Assembly: GCF_014279975.1 (NCBI RefSeq)
Contig: NZ_CP047936.1
Span: 1,860,001 to 1,924,000 of the forward strand
DNA: 64,000 nucleotides
Source: Synechococcus sp. BIOS-U3-1
Lineage (GTDB): Bacteria; Cyanobacteriota; Cyanobacteriia; PCC-6307; Cyanobiaceae
Direction of reading: 5' to 3'
The position numbers and the translations under genes were made by a program. Below, piece after piece: positions 18,182 through 26,802 of this stretch. The notes below the pieces were generated by a model. The model did not search any database. It saw only the letters and a list, made by a program, of their open reading frames with translations, and was not told the DNA's origin. Position 1 is the stretch's first letter. Every line of letters starts with the position of its first letter.

Positions 18182-19558
18182 TCAGCTACCCAGCAACACG
18201 AGATTCAGGAAGGTCACGCCGTTCCAGAGTGAATGCATCACCACGCAAGGAAGCAGACGGCCGGTGCTGAGACGCAGCAGGCCGAGGCCGAGGCCGAGCA
18301 CGAGTAGTGGAGCCAGTTCGCCGACGCTGAGATGAGCCACAGCAAAGATCAGAGCACTCGCCAGCACGCCTCCTGATCGACCCAGGGACTGGCCAAGTAC
18401 AGGCAGCAGCACCCCGCGGAAGATGGTTTCTTCAAAGAGAGGCGCCAGAACCACAGCCGTGAGAGAGAGCAGCAATAGGGCGATGGGGTCCTGACTCTTA
18501 AGGACGATCTCAAGCAAGGGGTTGCTGCCTCCCTGATCCCCGATCAGACGAGTGATCAACCAGCCCGTGAGAACCACGGGAGGCAACACCATCAGCCAAC
18601 CTCGCCCCCCCTGAAGCAAGGCAATGCCAAAAGGCTGGAGCCGCCACTGCAGCCATCCTTGCGGAGGCATCTGTGCACGGTCCAGCTGCTTCAGCTGCTG
18701 ACGCAAGATCAGCAGAGGAGGTCCTGCAAGAGCGACATAACCCAGAAATACATTGACGCCCTGAGTCAGAGGCGCAGAAAGACCACGGGTGAATGCCGAG
18801 GAGATCGGGATGATTAAAAGGGGCATCAACACCTCACCAAGCACCACAAAACCGCCCGCCACAAGCAGCACCATGTCCAAAACCCCCAGAGGAGGGGCGA
18901 GCAGAGTTGGCCAGGCCGGTAGTCGGCGACGCATCAGTTGCCATAGATGGCGCAACAGCAAAAGTCCACCAAGCAGAAGCGCCGCAAGGGGAAGAAGCTC
19001 ACTGATCACCAGCCGGCGAGCGGCTCTTGTCGCTACAGCCTGATCAAGACAGCTCTCCTTTTCACCACCTAGTGCCTCACAGGCGAGACGACGGGTTAAC
19101 GGGTCGGCAGTCAGCTGGAGCAGCCTGGAACGCTCATCCGCCGAGACCTTGTGGCTGTCGCCTTCCGCGAGAGCTCTCTGAAGCTGAAGCAGATCACTGG
19201 ATTCGAGATTTAACTGTTGGAGACTGCGCCGATGCTCTGGATCCGTCTCCAGAGCAGTGAACAAAATCTTTTGGCGGTCATCCAAGCGCTCCAGCGGAAT
19301 TTGACGCAGGCTTTCCAGCAGGGAATCGGAGGCATCTGCTCCGAGCAGCAAGGGTCGCAGAGGCGCAGGAACTTGAGGCTCTGCCAGCAATGTCAGCTCC
19401 TGTTGCTCGAGCGACAATGCAGGCGCGACAGAGGGTTTATCGAAACTGTCGACCAGTCCAAGCGCCCAAATCGTGGTGGCCAGTACCAACGACAGAATGG
19501 CAAGAAGCACCTTCCAGGACGGGGCCGCCGTTGATCGTCCGGAGGGTGGGCTGGTCAC
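18182..19558 (-). CDS. CPBP-family intramembrane metalloprotease
   Basis: The 458-residue protein has an N-terminal anchor, a soluble segment of about 170 residues, then several membrane helices ending in the CPBP (Abi/CAAX protease) domain. The signatures are EETIFRG (E376, E377), a His in FAVAHLS (H409) and a His in HSLWN (H442). Rce1-like members cleave prenylated or bacteriocin-type substrates; the cyanobacterial substrate is unknown. The long N-terminal region is typical of cyanobacterial members. Divergent from the phosphatase gene. Confidence 0.9.
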   Translation of the reverse strand: MTSPPSGRSTAAPSWKVLLAILSLVLATTIWALGLVDSFDKPSVAPALSLEQQELTLLAEPQVPAPLRPLLLGADASDSLLESLRQIPLERLDDRQKILFTALETDPEHRRSLQQLNLESSDLLQLQRALAEGDSHKVSADERSRLLQLTADPLTRRLACEALGGEKESCLDQAVATRAARRLVISELLPLAALLLGGLLLLRHLWQLMRRRLPAWPTLLAPPLGVLDMVLLVAGGFVVLGEVLMPLLIIPISSAFTRGLSAPLTQGVNVFLGYVALAGPPLLILRQQLKQLDRAQMPPQGWLQWRLQPFGIALLQGGRGWLMVLPPVVLTGWLITRLIGDQGGSNPLLEIVLKSQDPIALLLLSLTAVVLAPLFEETIFRGVLLPVLGQSLGRSGGVLASALIFAVAHLSVGELAPLLVLGLGLGLLRLSTGRLLPCVVMHSLWNGVTFLNLVLLGS

Positions 19559-19640
19559 AAGAAGCAGGCGAATGCTTTGGATTCTCGTCGGTAGCGCGTG
19601 CCACGGCCGATGAAGAGTTCACCCTGGTCACGCTCATACG

Positions 19641-20996
19641 ATGGCGGCGCTCTATCAGCATGTAGCGGTGCCCCTGCGTCTTCTCCTTGTTCGCCACGGT
19701 CTCAGCAGCTTCAATGTGGAGCGGAGGATCCAGGGGCGTGATGATCTCTCCACACTCACGGCTTCAGGACACGAGCAGGCGCGCCGGCTGGGACAAGCGC
19801 TTGCCGATGTTCCTATGAAGGCGGTTTATAGCTCTCCGCTGAAACGGGCTGCGTCCACCGCTGCAGGAATCCTCGAGAACCGTGACGACGGACTTGAACC
19901 AAGCTTTGAGGATGGGCTCCTGGAGATTGATCTCGAGCCATGGAGTGGACTGACTGCGGCCGAACGATCGGATCGCTTCCCAGAGGAATTCGCCACCTGG
20001 AAACAGAAGCCTGAAGCTTTAGAGCTGATCAGGAAAGACGGAAGCCGTTACCGCCCTTATGAGGAGTTGATGAAGCAGGCCCGCCGCTTTCTAGACGAGC
20101 TGATTAAGCGGCATCCCGTCAACAGCGATGACACCGTGCTGCTGGTCGGGCACAACGCCATCCTGCGTTGCCTGATCGTGAGCCTGCTGGGCGAACCGGA
20201 ACGGGGCTTCCGCCGGCTCCGCCTCGACAATGCCTCACTGTCGATCTTCAATCTCAGCCCACGCGACAACGGTCATCAGTTGCAGATCGAGTGCCTGAAC
20301 AGCACGGCACACCTTGACCCCCCGCTGCCTGCCAAAGGCGAAGGATCAAGGCTCATTCTGGTGCGACACGGCGAGACAAACTGGAATCGCGAGGGTCGGT
20401 TCCAGGGACAGATCGATATCCCGCTCAACAGCAATGGGCATGCCCAGGCGGAGGCTGCGAGGGGCTTTCTGCAAGACGTGTCCTTGCAAAAGGCCTACAG
20501 CAGTTCAATGTCACGCCCACGCGAGACGGCTGAGGGCATCCTGAAATCTCACCCAGGCATCTCCATCACGCTCACGGACGGGCTGATGGAAATCGGTCAT
20601 GGCCTCTGGGAGGGCAAGCTTGAATCAGAAATCAGCGCCGATTGGGGAGATCTGCTGGAACAGTGGAAACGTTCACCTGAAACGGTGCAAATGCCTGAAG
20701 GGGAAACAATCCAGGATGTCTGGAATCGCTCCGTTGACAGTTGGAACGCGATTGCGTCCAGCCTCGATTCCAAGGAAACTGCCTTGGTCGTCGCCCATGA
20801 CGCTGTCAATAAAACGATCCTTTGCCATCTACTTGGCCTCAGCCCTGCTGATATCTGGGCCGTGAAACAGGGCAACGGAGGTGTCACGGTGGTCGACATG
20901 CCATCGGAACCAGGGCAGCCTGCGGTGGTTGCCTGCCTCAACCTCACCTCCCACCTCGGCGGTGTGCTCGATCGCACGGCGGCCGGAGCGCTCTGA
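19641..20996 (+). CDS. Two-domain histidine phosphatase (phosphoglycerate mutase superfamily)
   Basis: The 451-residue protein is a tandem of two histidine-phosphatase domains. Domain 1 has VRHGLSS (R18, H19) and VGHNAILR; domain 2 has VRHGETNWN (R242, H243) and VAHDAVNK. Both keep the phospho-acceptor His and the second His, so both may be active. Cyanobacterial proteins of this architecture are annotated as phosphoglycerate mutase or cobalamin phosphatase, and some cofactor-dependent homologues turned out to be phosphoserine phosphatases. The substrate cannot be read from sequence. ATG at 19641. Confidence 0.85.
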   Translation: MAALYQHVAVPLRLLLVRHGLSSFNVERRIQGRDDLSTLTASGHEQARRLGQALADVPMKAVYSSPLKRAASTAAGILENRDDGLEPSFEDGLLEIDLEPWSGLTAAERSDRFPEEFATWKQKPEALELIRKDGSRYRPYEELMKQARRFLDELIKRHPVNSDDTVLLVGHNAILRCLIVSLLGEPERGFRRLRLDNASLSIFNLSPRDNGHQLQIECLNSTAHLDPPLPAKGEGSRLILVRHGETNWNREGRFQGQIDIPLNSNGHAQAEAARGFLQDVSLQKAYSSSMSRPRETAEGILKSHPGISITLTDGLMEIGHGLWEGKLESEISADWGDLLEQWKRSPETVQMPEGETIQDVWNRSVDSWNAIASSLDSKETALVVAHDAVNKTILCHLLGLSPADIWAVKQGNGGVTVVDMPSEPGQPAVVACLNLTSHLGGVLDRTAAGAL

Positions 20997-21007
20997 CACT
21001 GAGATCG

Positions 21008-22288
21008 ATGACCGAGATGATCCTTCTCGACCCCGTAAGGGTGCTGGTTGGGCCCGACCACCCGCTGCAGGAACAGGGTGCGGCCCTGCTGCGGGAAGGA
21101 CGCCTCGAGGCACTCGGAGAACAGGCCCGCGAAGTGGCTCGATCAACGGGCATCCCTTCAAGAGCTGCCGGGCATCAGCTTCTTGCTCCATGCCTGGTCG
21201 ATGTCCATTCCTCACTGCCGGAGCCTTTCCAGGGCCAAGGCGAAACACTGGAAAGCCTTGTGCGCTCTGCCGCTGCAGGAGGTTATGGGCAGCTTGCTCT
21301 GCTGCCTGAGGCATCAGCAAACCGTCGCGAACTGCCTGATCGACTTCGGGGATTTCAGCTCTCAGGCTCTGATCTGGCGCTCCATCTTTGGGGCGGCTTC
21401 AGTCAGGGAGGGAAGGGCGAACAACTGACTCCCCATGCTGACCTGATCGAGGCAGGTGCCGTGGGCCTCTCAGATGGAGACAACATGCCACCGGTTTCCT
21501 TGCTCGACCGCGCCCTCACCTTGGGCGAATCAGGGGCATCACCTGTGCTGATCCCACCGCTTGATGCCGTTCTGCGCGGGGAGGGGCTGTTGCGGGAAGG
21601 CCCCGAAGCCCTGAGAGCAGGCTGGCCCACTGATCCTCTGAGCAGCGAAACGCTTCCGCTCAGTCAGCTCGCCCAGCTGCAGCAAGAGCACCCGCAGCGC
21701 AAGCTGATGCTGATGGGTCTATCCACCGCAGCAAGCGTTGGTCTGCTGCAACAGTTGAAGTTGCGTCCCGCAGCGACCGTGAGCTGGTGGCATGTACTGA
21801 CCAGTAGCAGTTCCAGTGCAGCCACGGCAGCCTCATGGTTTGTCTCACCGTCCCTAGGCAACACAAGAGATCGTGATGCACTGATTGAGGGCCTAAGCGA
21901 AGGGCTGATCCAGGCGATCGCTGTCCATGCATCACCGCTTGATGATGAAGAGTGCCTACTGCCTCCTGATCAACGCCAACGTGGAATTGCCGGCCATCAA
22001 CACGTGCTTCCCTCTCTCTGGCAAGCGCTTGTGGTGTCTAAGGGCTGGACAGCGGAACGCCTCTGGGATGTGCTCAGCTTCGGGCCCGCCCGACTTCTGG
22101 GGGTCACTGAAGAACGTCTGATTCCGGGAAGCAATCGCTGGCTTCTCTTTGATCCTGATGTGATCTGGACGCCCTCGCGATCGGATCCGTGGGCTTCGAG
22201 GGCCGCCAATCAACCCTGCCTCGACGGTCCTTTGCGTGGACGCGTTGTGCAATACGGCCTCAGACGCCCAGCGAGCCCAGTCGATTGA
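21008..22288 (+). CDS. Dihydroorotase-like protein lacking metal ligands (probably non-catalytic)
   Basis: The 426-residue protein aligns with type I dihydroorotases along its length, for example LVDVHSSLPEPFQGQGETLES, SPSLGNTRDRDALIEGL, and RGIAGHQHVLPSL. The metal-binding residues are mostly gone: the HxH reads HSS, the HVST site reads GLST, and ATDHAPH reads AVHASPL, losing the catalytic Asp. It is therefore probably an inactive paralogue, as the PyrC-prime subunits that pair with aspartate transcarbamoylase are. It starts 11 bases after the phosphatase gene and overlaps lepB tail to tail by 29 bases. Confidence 0.8.
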   Translation: MTEMILLDPVRVLVGPDHPLQEQGAALLREGRLEALGEQAREVARSTGIPSRAAGHQLLAPCLVDVHSSLPEPFQGQGETLESLVRSAAAGGYGQLALLPEASANRRELPDRLRGFQLSGSDLALHLWGGFSQGGKGEQLTPHADLIEAGAVGLSDGDNMPPVSLLDRALTLGESGASPVLIPPLDAVLRGEGLLREGPEALRAGWPTDPLSSETLPLSQLAQLQQEHPQRKLMLMGLSTAASVGLLQQLKLRPAATVSWWHVLTSSSSSAATAASWFVSPSLGNTRDRDALIEGLSEGLIQAIAVHASPLDDEECLLPPDQRQRGIAGHQHVLPSLWQALVVSKGWTAERLWDVLSFGPARLLGVTEERLIPGSNRWLLFDPDVIWTPSRSDPWASRAANQPCLDGPLRGRVVQYGLRRPASPVD

Positions 22289-23021
22289 GAGGCCAGAACC
22301 TCCAAAGCGCTCGGCCAATGATTTGGTCCTCAGGTAAAAAGGGACCACCTGGCCAATAGCGACCATCCCAGCTGTTGCTTCGGTTGTCGCCAAGAGCGAG
22401 CACATGCCTTTCAGGCACGGTGACGTTGAGCGTTCGGCAGAGACTCATCCCCTGCTCATCAACAGGGCAGTATTTGGTGACATAGGGCTCATCCAGGGGA
22501 TCTCCATTCACCCGGACTTCTCCACGAGGGTTCACGGAGACCTGGTCTCCACCCACAGCGACAACCCGCTTGATATAGGCATCACAAGCAGGGTGACTAA
22601 GACCGGGAATCAATCCCAGGAGAGGAAAGTTGGCCAAAACACAACGGAACGTTGGTGGTGGGCCAGCAGTTTTTAATGCTGGATCAAAGGCATGCGGTGA
22701 TTTGAACACCACAATCTCTCCTCGCTTGGGGCCGCGAGTGGCGTAAGAGAGTTTTTCAACCAGCAGACGGTCCTGTATCTGCAAACCGGGAAGCATCGAG
22801 CCTGAAGGGATGAAACGTGCTTCAGCCACGTAATGGCGGATCCCAAAATAAAGAGCCAGGGTGAAGATCACGGGTCCCCAGAAATCCCAAAACGGATGTC
22901 CTTTTTGGCCCTGCGACTTGAAGGAAGCCGAAGAGGAATCCGATGGAGAATCAGCTTGTGGAGGCGAAGCGTCGTGCTGGGCGTCTGGCAACGGAAACCT
23001 TGCTGACCGTGGGTCATCCAA
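22260..23021 (-). CDS. lepB: Signal peptidase I
   Basis: It cleaves signal peptides at the outer face of the plasma or thylakoid membrane. The 253-residue protein has one N-terminal membrane helix, the nucleophile S75 in IPSGSMLP, the general base K99 in GPKRGEIVVF, and the later box GDNRSNSWDGR. Signal peptidases of this size with one helix are usual in cyanobacteria. The only start available is TTG at 23021, or internal non-ATG codons; a nearby ATG is out of frame. It diverges from the next gene across 52 bases. Confidence 0.94.
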   Translation of the reverse strand: MDDPRSARFPLPDAQHDASPPQADSPSDSSSASFKSQGQKGHPFWDFWGPVIFTLALYFGIRHYVAEARFIPSGSMLPGLQIQDRLLVEKLSYATRGPKRGEIVVFKSPHAFDPALKTAGPPPTFRCVLANFPLLGLIPGLSHPACDAYIKRVVAVGGDQVSVNPRGEVRVNGDPLDEPYVTKYCPVDEQGMSLCRTLNVTVPERHVLALGDNRSNSWDGRYWPGGPFLPEDQIIGRALWRFWPLNRLGSLGV

Positions 23022-23073
23022 GATAGGCCTGATAGCGATGGCCTCCTAGCCTCAGCGGAGATCGCTCACACCC

Positions 23074-24579
23074 ATGGTCAGACCTCGGTGGCAAGGTGTG
23101 AAACCCTCCGCAAGCCGTCGCTTCTGGCTTGGCTGGGACCGAATGGTCGCAGGGATCGCAGCCCTGAACTTGGCCTGGGTCGTCTTCGACGTGACCTATG
23201 TGCCCCTACGCAACTTCTGGCTGCAGCGCACCCTATTTCCCCTGCCCTCCATCAGCCTTGCTGTTCCGCTGCCCTGGCTGCCCGACATCACACCCTTCTA
23301 TGACCCCGTGAAGGGAATAGAGCCTCATCGGGACACCGAGGCGTACATCGAACATTTTGAGCGTTTGGAAAAGACCGCCGCGGCCACCGGTATCAATAGC
23401 CCTGCGGCCAAACAGCTGCGTCTGGAAATGGTGGTGCGCAACAGTCAGCTGATCGATGAGAACCCTTTTGTCAGCTCCAACAAATTAGGAACACTTGAGA
23501 AAATCAAAAGTCGCCTGAGAGCGAGGGCAGGAATGGATTCAGCCAAACAATCCGCCGCCCATCTACTTGGAGACCGCTATCTGACGGATGAAAGATGGGC
23601 AGCGGAACAAAGATTTTGGCGCAAAAATATTCTTCCCCTCGCGTCCACGAATTACTGGCGCGGCACGGATGAAAATGGGCAGCCGATTGATCTGTCTTGG
23701 AGAATTGATCTTCCCTTCCAGATTCTCTTTCTCCTGGACATCATGCTGCGCGCCATTCGGCTGAAGCAGCGCTATCCCGCCATCGCCTGGAGAGACGCAC
23801 TGCTGCGTCGATGGATTGATTTACCACTGCTGATTCCGTTCTGGAGGCTGCTGCGAATCGTGCCCGTGACAGAGCGCCTATCCAGCGCACGCATGATCCA
23901 GCTGGAACCGCTCAGAGCTGCAGTGAGCCGCGGAGTGGTCGCTTTGCTCGCCCTCGAATTATTCGAAGTGATCACTTTGCGAATCCTCGATGCGGCGCAG
24001 GATGCAGTGCGTTCACCCCATTGGCCCGACAAAATCAGGCGTCTTTGCAGCCATCAGAGCATCGAATCGGATGGGGAAAGGGAACTCGCTGAACTGCTGC
24101 GCCTCTGGCTTCCATTGGTATTGACACAAGTCGGACCGGGAATGCGTCCACAGCTCGTTGCCCTCGTGAGTCACGCTTTGCAACGCAACCTTGAGGACAA
24201 AGCAATTCCGCCGCCTCTGCGAGCGTTACCTGGAATTAGCAAAGCCGAAAACCAGCTCAGCCTTCAGTTATCGACAGGCCTTGTTGACTCTTTATTGAAT
24301 CTCTCTCGCAATGCAGGGGATCGTTTTGCACAGAAAGATCCTGTGCTTCAGGACCTGGGCATTCAGACTGTTGATCGATTCTGGGAAGAACTAGCAAAAA
24401 CACTGGAACAGGGCCCAGTTCTCGAACGCAGCCAGGAACTCGTGGCCGCTTTTCTCGAAGATATCAAACGAAGCAGCATGAATCAGTTGCGGTTCCAGAA
24501 AAATGTCGATGAACTGATCACTGAACTCGACGGATTGAATTTCAGCTCAGAAGCTGCTCAGACCAAACCTCGGGCTTAA
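23074..24579 (+). CDS. Conserved cyanobacterial membrane protein, unknown function
   Basis: This 501-residue protein is not recognised. It has a hydrophobic N-terminal segment (MVAGIAALNLAWVVFDVTYV), a soluble stretch, then a second membrane cluster around residues 210-300 (FQILFLLDIMLRAIRL, WIDLPLLIPFWRLLRIVPV) whose basic helix pattern loosely recalls ion channel voltage-sensor/pore modules. The C-terminal 200 residues are soluble and helical. No catalytic motif is apparent. ATG at 23074. Its end overlaps the Spx/ArsC-like gene by 38 bases. Confidence 0.75.
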   Translation: MVRPRWQGVKPSASRRFWLGWDRMVAGIAALNLAWVVFDVTYVPLRNFWLQRTLFPLPSISLAVPLPWLPDITPFYDPVKGIEPHRDTEAYIEHFERLEKTAAATGINSPAAKQLRLEMVVRNSQLIDENPFVSSNKLGTLEKIKSRLRARAGMDSAKQSAAHLLGDRYLTDERWAAEQRFWRKNILPLASTNYWRGTDENGQPIDLSWRIDLPFQILFLLDIMLRAIRLKQRYPAIAWRDALLRRWIDLPLLIPFWRLLRIVPVTERLSSARMIQLEPLRAAVSRGVVALLALELFEVITLRILDAAQDAVRSPHWPDKIRRLCSHQSIESDGERELAELLRLWLPLVLTQVGPGMRPQLVALVSHALQRNLEDKAIPPPLRALPGISKAENQLSLQLSTGLVDSLLNLSRNAGDRFAQKDPVLQDLGIQTVDRFWEELAKTLEQGPVLERSQELVAAFLEDIKRSSMNQLRFQKNVDELITELDGLNFSSEAAQTKPRA

Positions 24580-24901
24580 AGCCAATCAAAAACCGACCAT
24601 CCGGGCATTGAACGAAGGGCCTTTTGATCAGCTTTCCGTCGGCAGCCAGCGCTTGAAGCGCTTGCTCGTCACTCATTTTTTTAACCGTTTCAGCACCAAT
24701 GGCTCTGTAGCTTTGTCCACTGGTATTGAAGATCGGCTTGACCTCACCAAACTGGCGGTAAGCCTGATGCAATTGATCAGCTGAAGGGGGATTGAGAGTG
24801 ATATCAATCACCTCAAAATCAAACCCTTCATTTTCAAGCCATAAAAGAGCTTTTCGACAGGTACTACAGCGGGAATAACCGAAAACTGTGAAACCGGCCA
24901 C
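24542..24901 (-). CDS. Spx/MgsR/ArsC-family thioredoxin-fold protein
   Basis: The 119-residue protein opens with FGYSRCSTCRKALLWL, giving a CxxC at C12 and C15, followed by the ArsC/Spx pattern ending IKRPFVQCPDGRFLIGF. The arsenate reductases of this fold use CxxxxxR with a single Cys; the CxxC resembles Spx or MgsR-type redox switches. Function (redox regulation or reductase) is unresolved. It begins with GTG at 24901, two bases after the ferredoxin stop, so the two genes form an operon that could share electron chemistry. Confidence 0.85.
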   Translation of the reverse strand: MAGFTVFGYSRCSTCRKALLWLENEGFDFEVIDITLNPPSADQLHQAYRQFGEVKPIFNTSGQSYRAIGAETVKKMSDEQALQALAADGKLIKRPFVQCPDGRFLIGFKPEVWSEQLLS

Positions 24902-24903
24902 GA

Positions 24904-25263
24904 TTATCGGCTCAGAAGACTCTTGACGGCGCCAATGAGGCTATTGGAGCCCTGACCCGCTCCATCTTCGGGACGCGGGCGAATCGTCACATCACCATTG
25001 ACGGTGGTTCGACAGCTGAGACGGTAGTTGGCAGGGCGATCCGACAGATAGACCTCCTCGACATCACTGAGTGGAGATAGGTTCTGAGCCCCTTCAAGGA
25101 CTTCGACCACACAAGTACCGCACTGACCAACACCACCACAGTTATTGAGGTTGTTCAGACCTTTGTATGGGTTGACGCCCGCTGAGAGAACCGCTTTGCG
25201 CAGGTTGGCACCCTCAATGCAGCCAACTTGTTGGCCTTCCTGCTCAAAACGGATGGTGGGCAC
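24904..25263 (-). CDS. 2Fe-2S ferredoxin
   Basis: The 119-residue protein has the plant/bacterial-type 2Fe-2S fold with cluster cysteines C42, C48, C51 (NCGGVGQCGTC) and C84 (YRLSCRT). The CX5CX2C spacing and SCRT, rather than the CX4CX2C of photosynthetic PetF, place it among the special-purpose cyanobacterial ferredoxins. The last 25 residues are a Gly/Ser-rich extension. Start is GTG at 25263, with two near-identical 21-22-base repeats immediately upstream. It is cotranscribed with the Spx/ArsC-like gene. Confidence 0.9.
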   Translation of the reverse strand: MPTIRFEQEGQQVGCIEGANLRKAVLSAGVNPYKGLNNLNNCGGVGQCGTCVVEVLEGAQNLSPLSDVEEVYLSDRPANYRLSCRTTVNGDVTIRPRPEDGAGQGSNSLIGAVKSLLSR

Positions 25264-25267
25264 GGTG

Positions 25268-25310
25268 ATTTACAAAACAATGTGGCTTAATTTACAAGCA
25301 ACTTGGCTTC
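25268..25310. repeat. Imperfect tandem repeat in the ferredoxin promoter
   Basis: Two direct copies lie end to end: 25268-25289 (begins ATTTACAAAACAATG) and 25290-25310 (begins ATTTACAAGCAAC), both finishing GGCTT plus one or two bases. They lie within 5-47 bases of the ferredoxin start. They may be tandem regulator sites or a simple duplication in the leader. Confidence 0.45.
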
Positions 25311-25370
25311 AATCGAGGATTTCGCCCTTGAACCCATGCCCAGAATGGTGTTCGTTGAGCTGATGACGGA

Positions 25371-25883
25371 TCAGGAAGAAGCGGCTTGGACGCATGTATC
25401 AAGCAATGGCTGAACTGCATCGACGTCACGCCAGCCGCCTATCTCGGTCACACGACCTTCCATGTTTTTGTAGGTGCGGAAAAATTCGGCAACATCCTCA
25501 AGCTGACTGGGCGCGATCTGATGAATGCTCTGAATTCCCTGCTGACGGGGATCTGCCACAGGCACGCAAAGGATTTTTCCGTCGTAATGACCCATGTCGT
25601 GCATATCAAGGACACCAATGGGTCTTGCTTGAATTAGACATCCAGCGAAGGTCGGTTCCGCCATGATCACCATGGCATCAAGGGGAGATCCGTCCTCGGC
25701 AAGCGTGTTGGGAATGAAGCCGTAATCGAATGGATATCGGACCGATGAGTAAAGAACCCGATCAAGAGCCATCACTCCAGCTTCTGCAAAATATTCGTAT
25801 TTATTGCTGCTTCCTGCTGGAATCTCAACGATCAGATTGACCAGTCCTGGAGACGGAGACGGGGTAAGAGCCCTGAGATCCAT
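25371..25883 (-). CDS. Family I inorganic pyrophosphatase paralogue with altered active site
   Basis: The 170-residue protein has the family I fold. It keeps E20, K28, E30, R42, Y54, D64, D69, D96, D101, K103 and the YK of RTYKN. The catalytic DGDPxD motif, however, reads DGSPLD, so the central Asp (E. coli D67, the proposed water-activating base) is S66. A second, canonical enzyme is encoded at 43578-44165. Hence this copy is probably weak or inactive, or serves a different diphosphate. Its start overlaps the small gene upstream by 59 bases. Confidence 0.9.
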   Translation of the reverse strand: MDLRALTPSPSPGLVNLIVEIPAGSSNKYEYFAEAGVMALDRVLYSSVRYPFDYGFIPNTLAEDGSPLDAMVIMAEPTFAGCLIQARPIGVLDMHDMGHYDGKILCVPVADPRQQGIQSIHQIAPSQLEDVAEFFRTYKNMEGRVTEIGGWRDVDAVQPLLDTCVQAASS

Positions 25884-26052
25884 ACATCTCTTTGACGGTG
25901 ACTGAAGAGTAAGTGGGACGATCGGTCAGCACAGCTGCCAGTGGAATCCCTAATCCTGTAACGGCGAGAGTAAACCCGAGAACAGCAAGAGCAGGGACAG
26001 CAACGAACTGCGCTGCATACGCAGAGTGTTTAGGGGGAGGCTCAGAGTCCAT
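25825..26052 (-). CDS. Small single-helix membrane protein, unknown
   Basis: The 75-residue protein has a Pro/His-containing start (MDSEPPPKH), one strong membrane helix ([27 protein letters not shown]) and a polar tail. I do not recognise it. It begins at ATG 26052 without a clear ribosome site, and its last 59 bases overlap the pyrophosphatase start in another frame. The helix makes a real gene plausible, but the overlap lowers confidence. Confidence 0.5.
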   Translation of the reverse strand: MDSEPPPKHSAYAAQFVAVPALAVLGFTLAVTGLGIPLAAVLTDRPTYSSVTVKEMYGSQGSYPVSVSRTGQSDR

Positions 26053-26190
26053 TCAGTGGTGATCGGGGACATCCCAGACTTCTTGTACAAGGCCTAGAAG
26101 CCGTGAAGAACGTCAATGGACGACTTCAAGGGAGATTGAGTTGTGAATCAAGAATCAGAACTCATCGACATTCTGACACCAATGCAAACC

Positions 26191-26628
26191 TTATGCAGCA
26201 GGACGATCCTGTCGATCACGTCGCGAGGCGAGATCGGAGGGAGCTTCAGGAAGCCCATCAAGGCGAGATCTAATCATGCGCAATTCATCGAGAATCGCAC
26301 CAAGCACTTGTTGCGTGGCGGTGGATGGTGAATTGAGGACTTCAACAGTGACCTCCTTGATCCTTAGAACATCCTTGGCGAATCGAGCCACCTCGTTGGG
26401 ATGAAACAAAAGAGGATCTTTCTGATCACTTCTGTATTCGGGGTTGAGCTTGCGAGGGTTAAAAACGGGGTTGAGGTTACGCGGATCGGTGTTGGTGTAG
26501 CGATACACAGATGCACGCGACCGATTCAATGACTTCTGAACATCATCAATACCAACCAACGCATCGGACTGAGACAGAACAGCAGCAGCATCTCCCCGAA
26601 AATCCGTGGATTCACTCACGCTCGGCAT
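26191..26628 (-). CDS. Small HTH-like protein, conserved hypothetical
   Basis: The protein is 145 residues from ATG 26628 (a second ATG at 26655 would add nine). The central segment DDVQKSLNRSRASVYRYTNTD looks like a MerR/resolvase-type helix-turn-helix, followed by HPNEVARFAKDVLRIKEV and a helical region (TQQVLGAILDELRMIRSRLDGL). DNA binding is inferred from this only. It is divergent from proS across about 170 bases. Confidence 0.75.
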   Translation of the reverse strand: MPSVSESTDFRGDAAAVLSQSDALVGIDDVQKSLNRSRASVYRYTNTDPRNLNPVFNPRKLNPEYRSDQKDPLLFHPNEVARFAKDVLRIKEVTVEVLNSPSTATQQVLGAILDELRMIRSRLDGLPEAPSDLASRRDRQDRPAA

Positions 26629-26802
26629 TGATACTTCTAACGACCGAGGAAACATGAGACAGCGCTGGGACAGGTTGGATTCCGCAGAACATAGCAGCTG
26701 AGACTCAGGACGCCAGCATCGATCACAGCAAAAGTGACAGTTCCCTGATCGACCGTTTTCTTGGCGGTGATAGCTTCCTGGCCCTCTCTATAAATTCCTG
26801 TC

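Noticed and set aside
26698-26708. Short dyad CTGAG-A-CTCAG before proS
   Set aside because: Only five-base arms, expected by chance in a stretch of this size.
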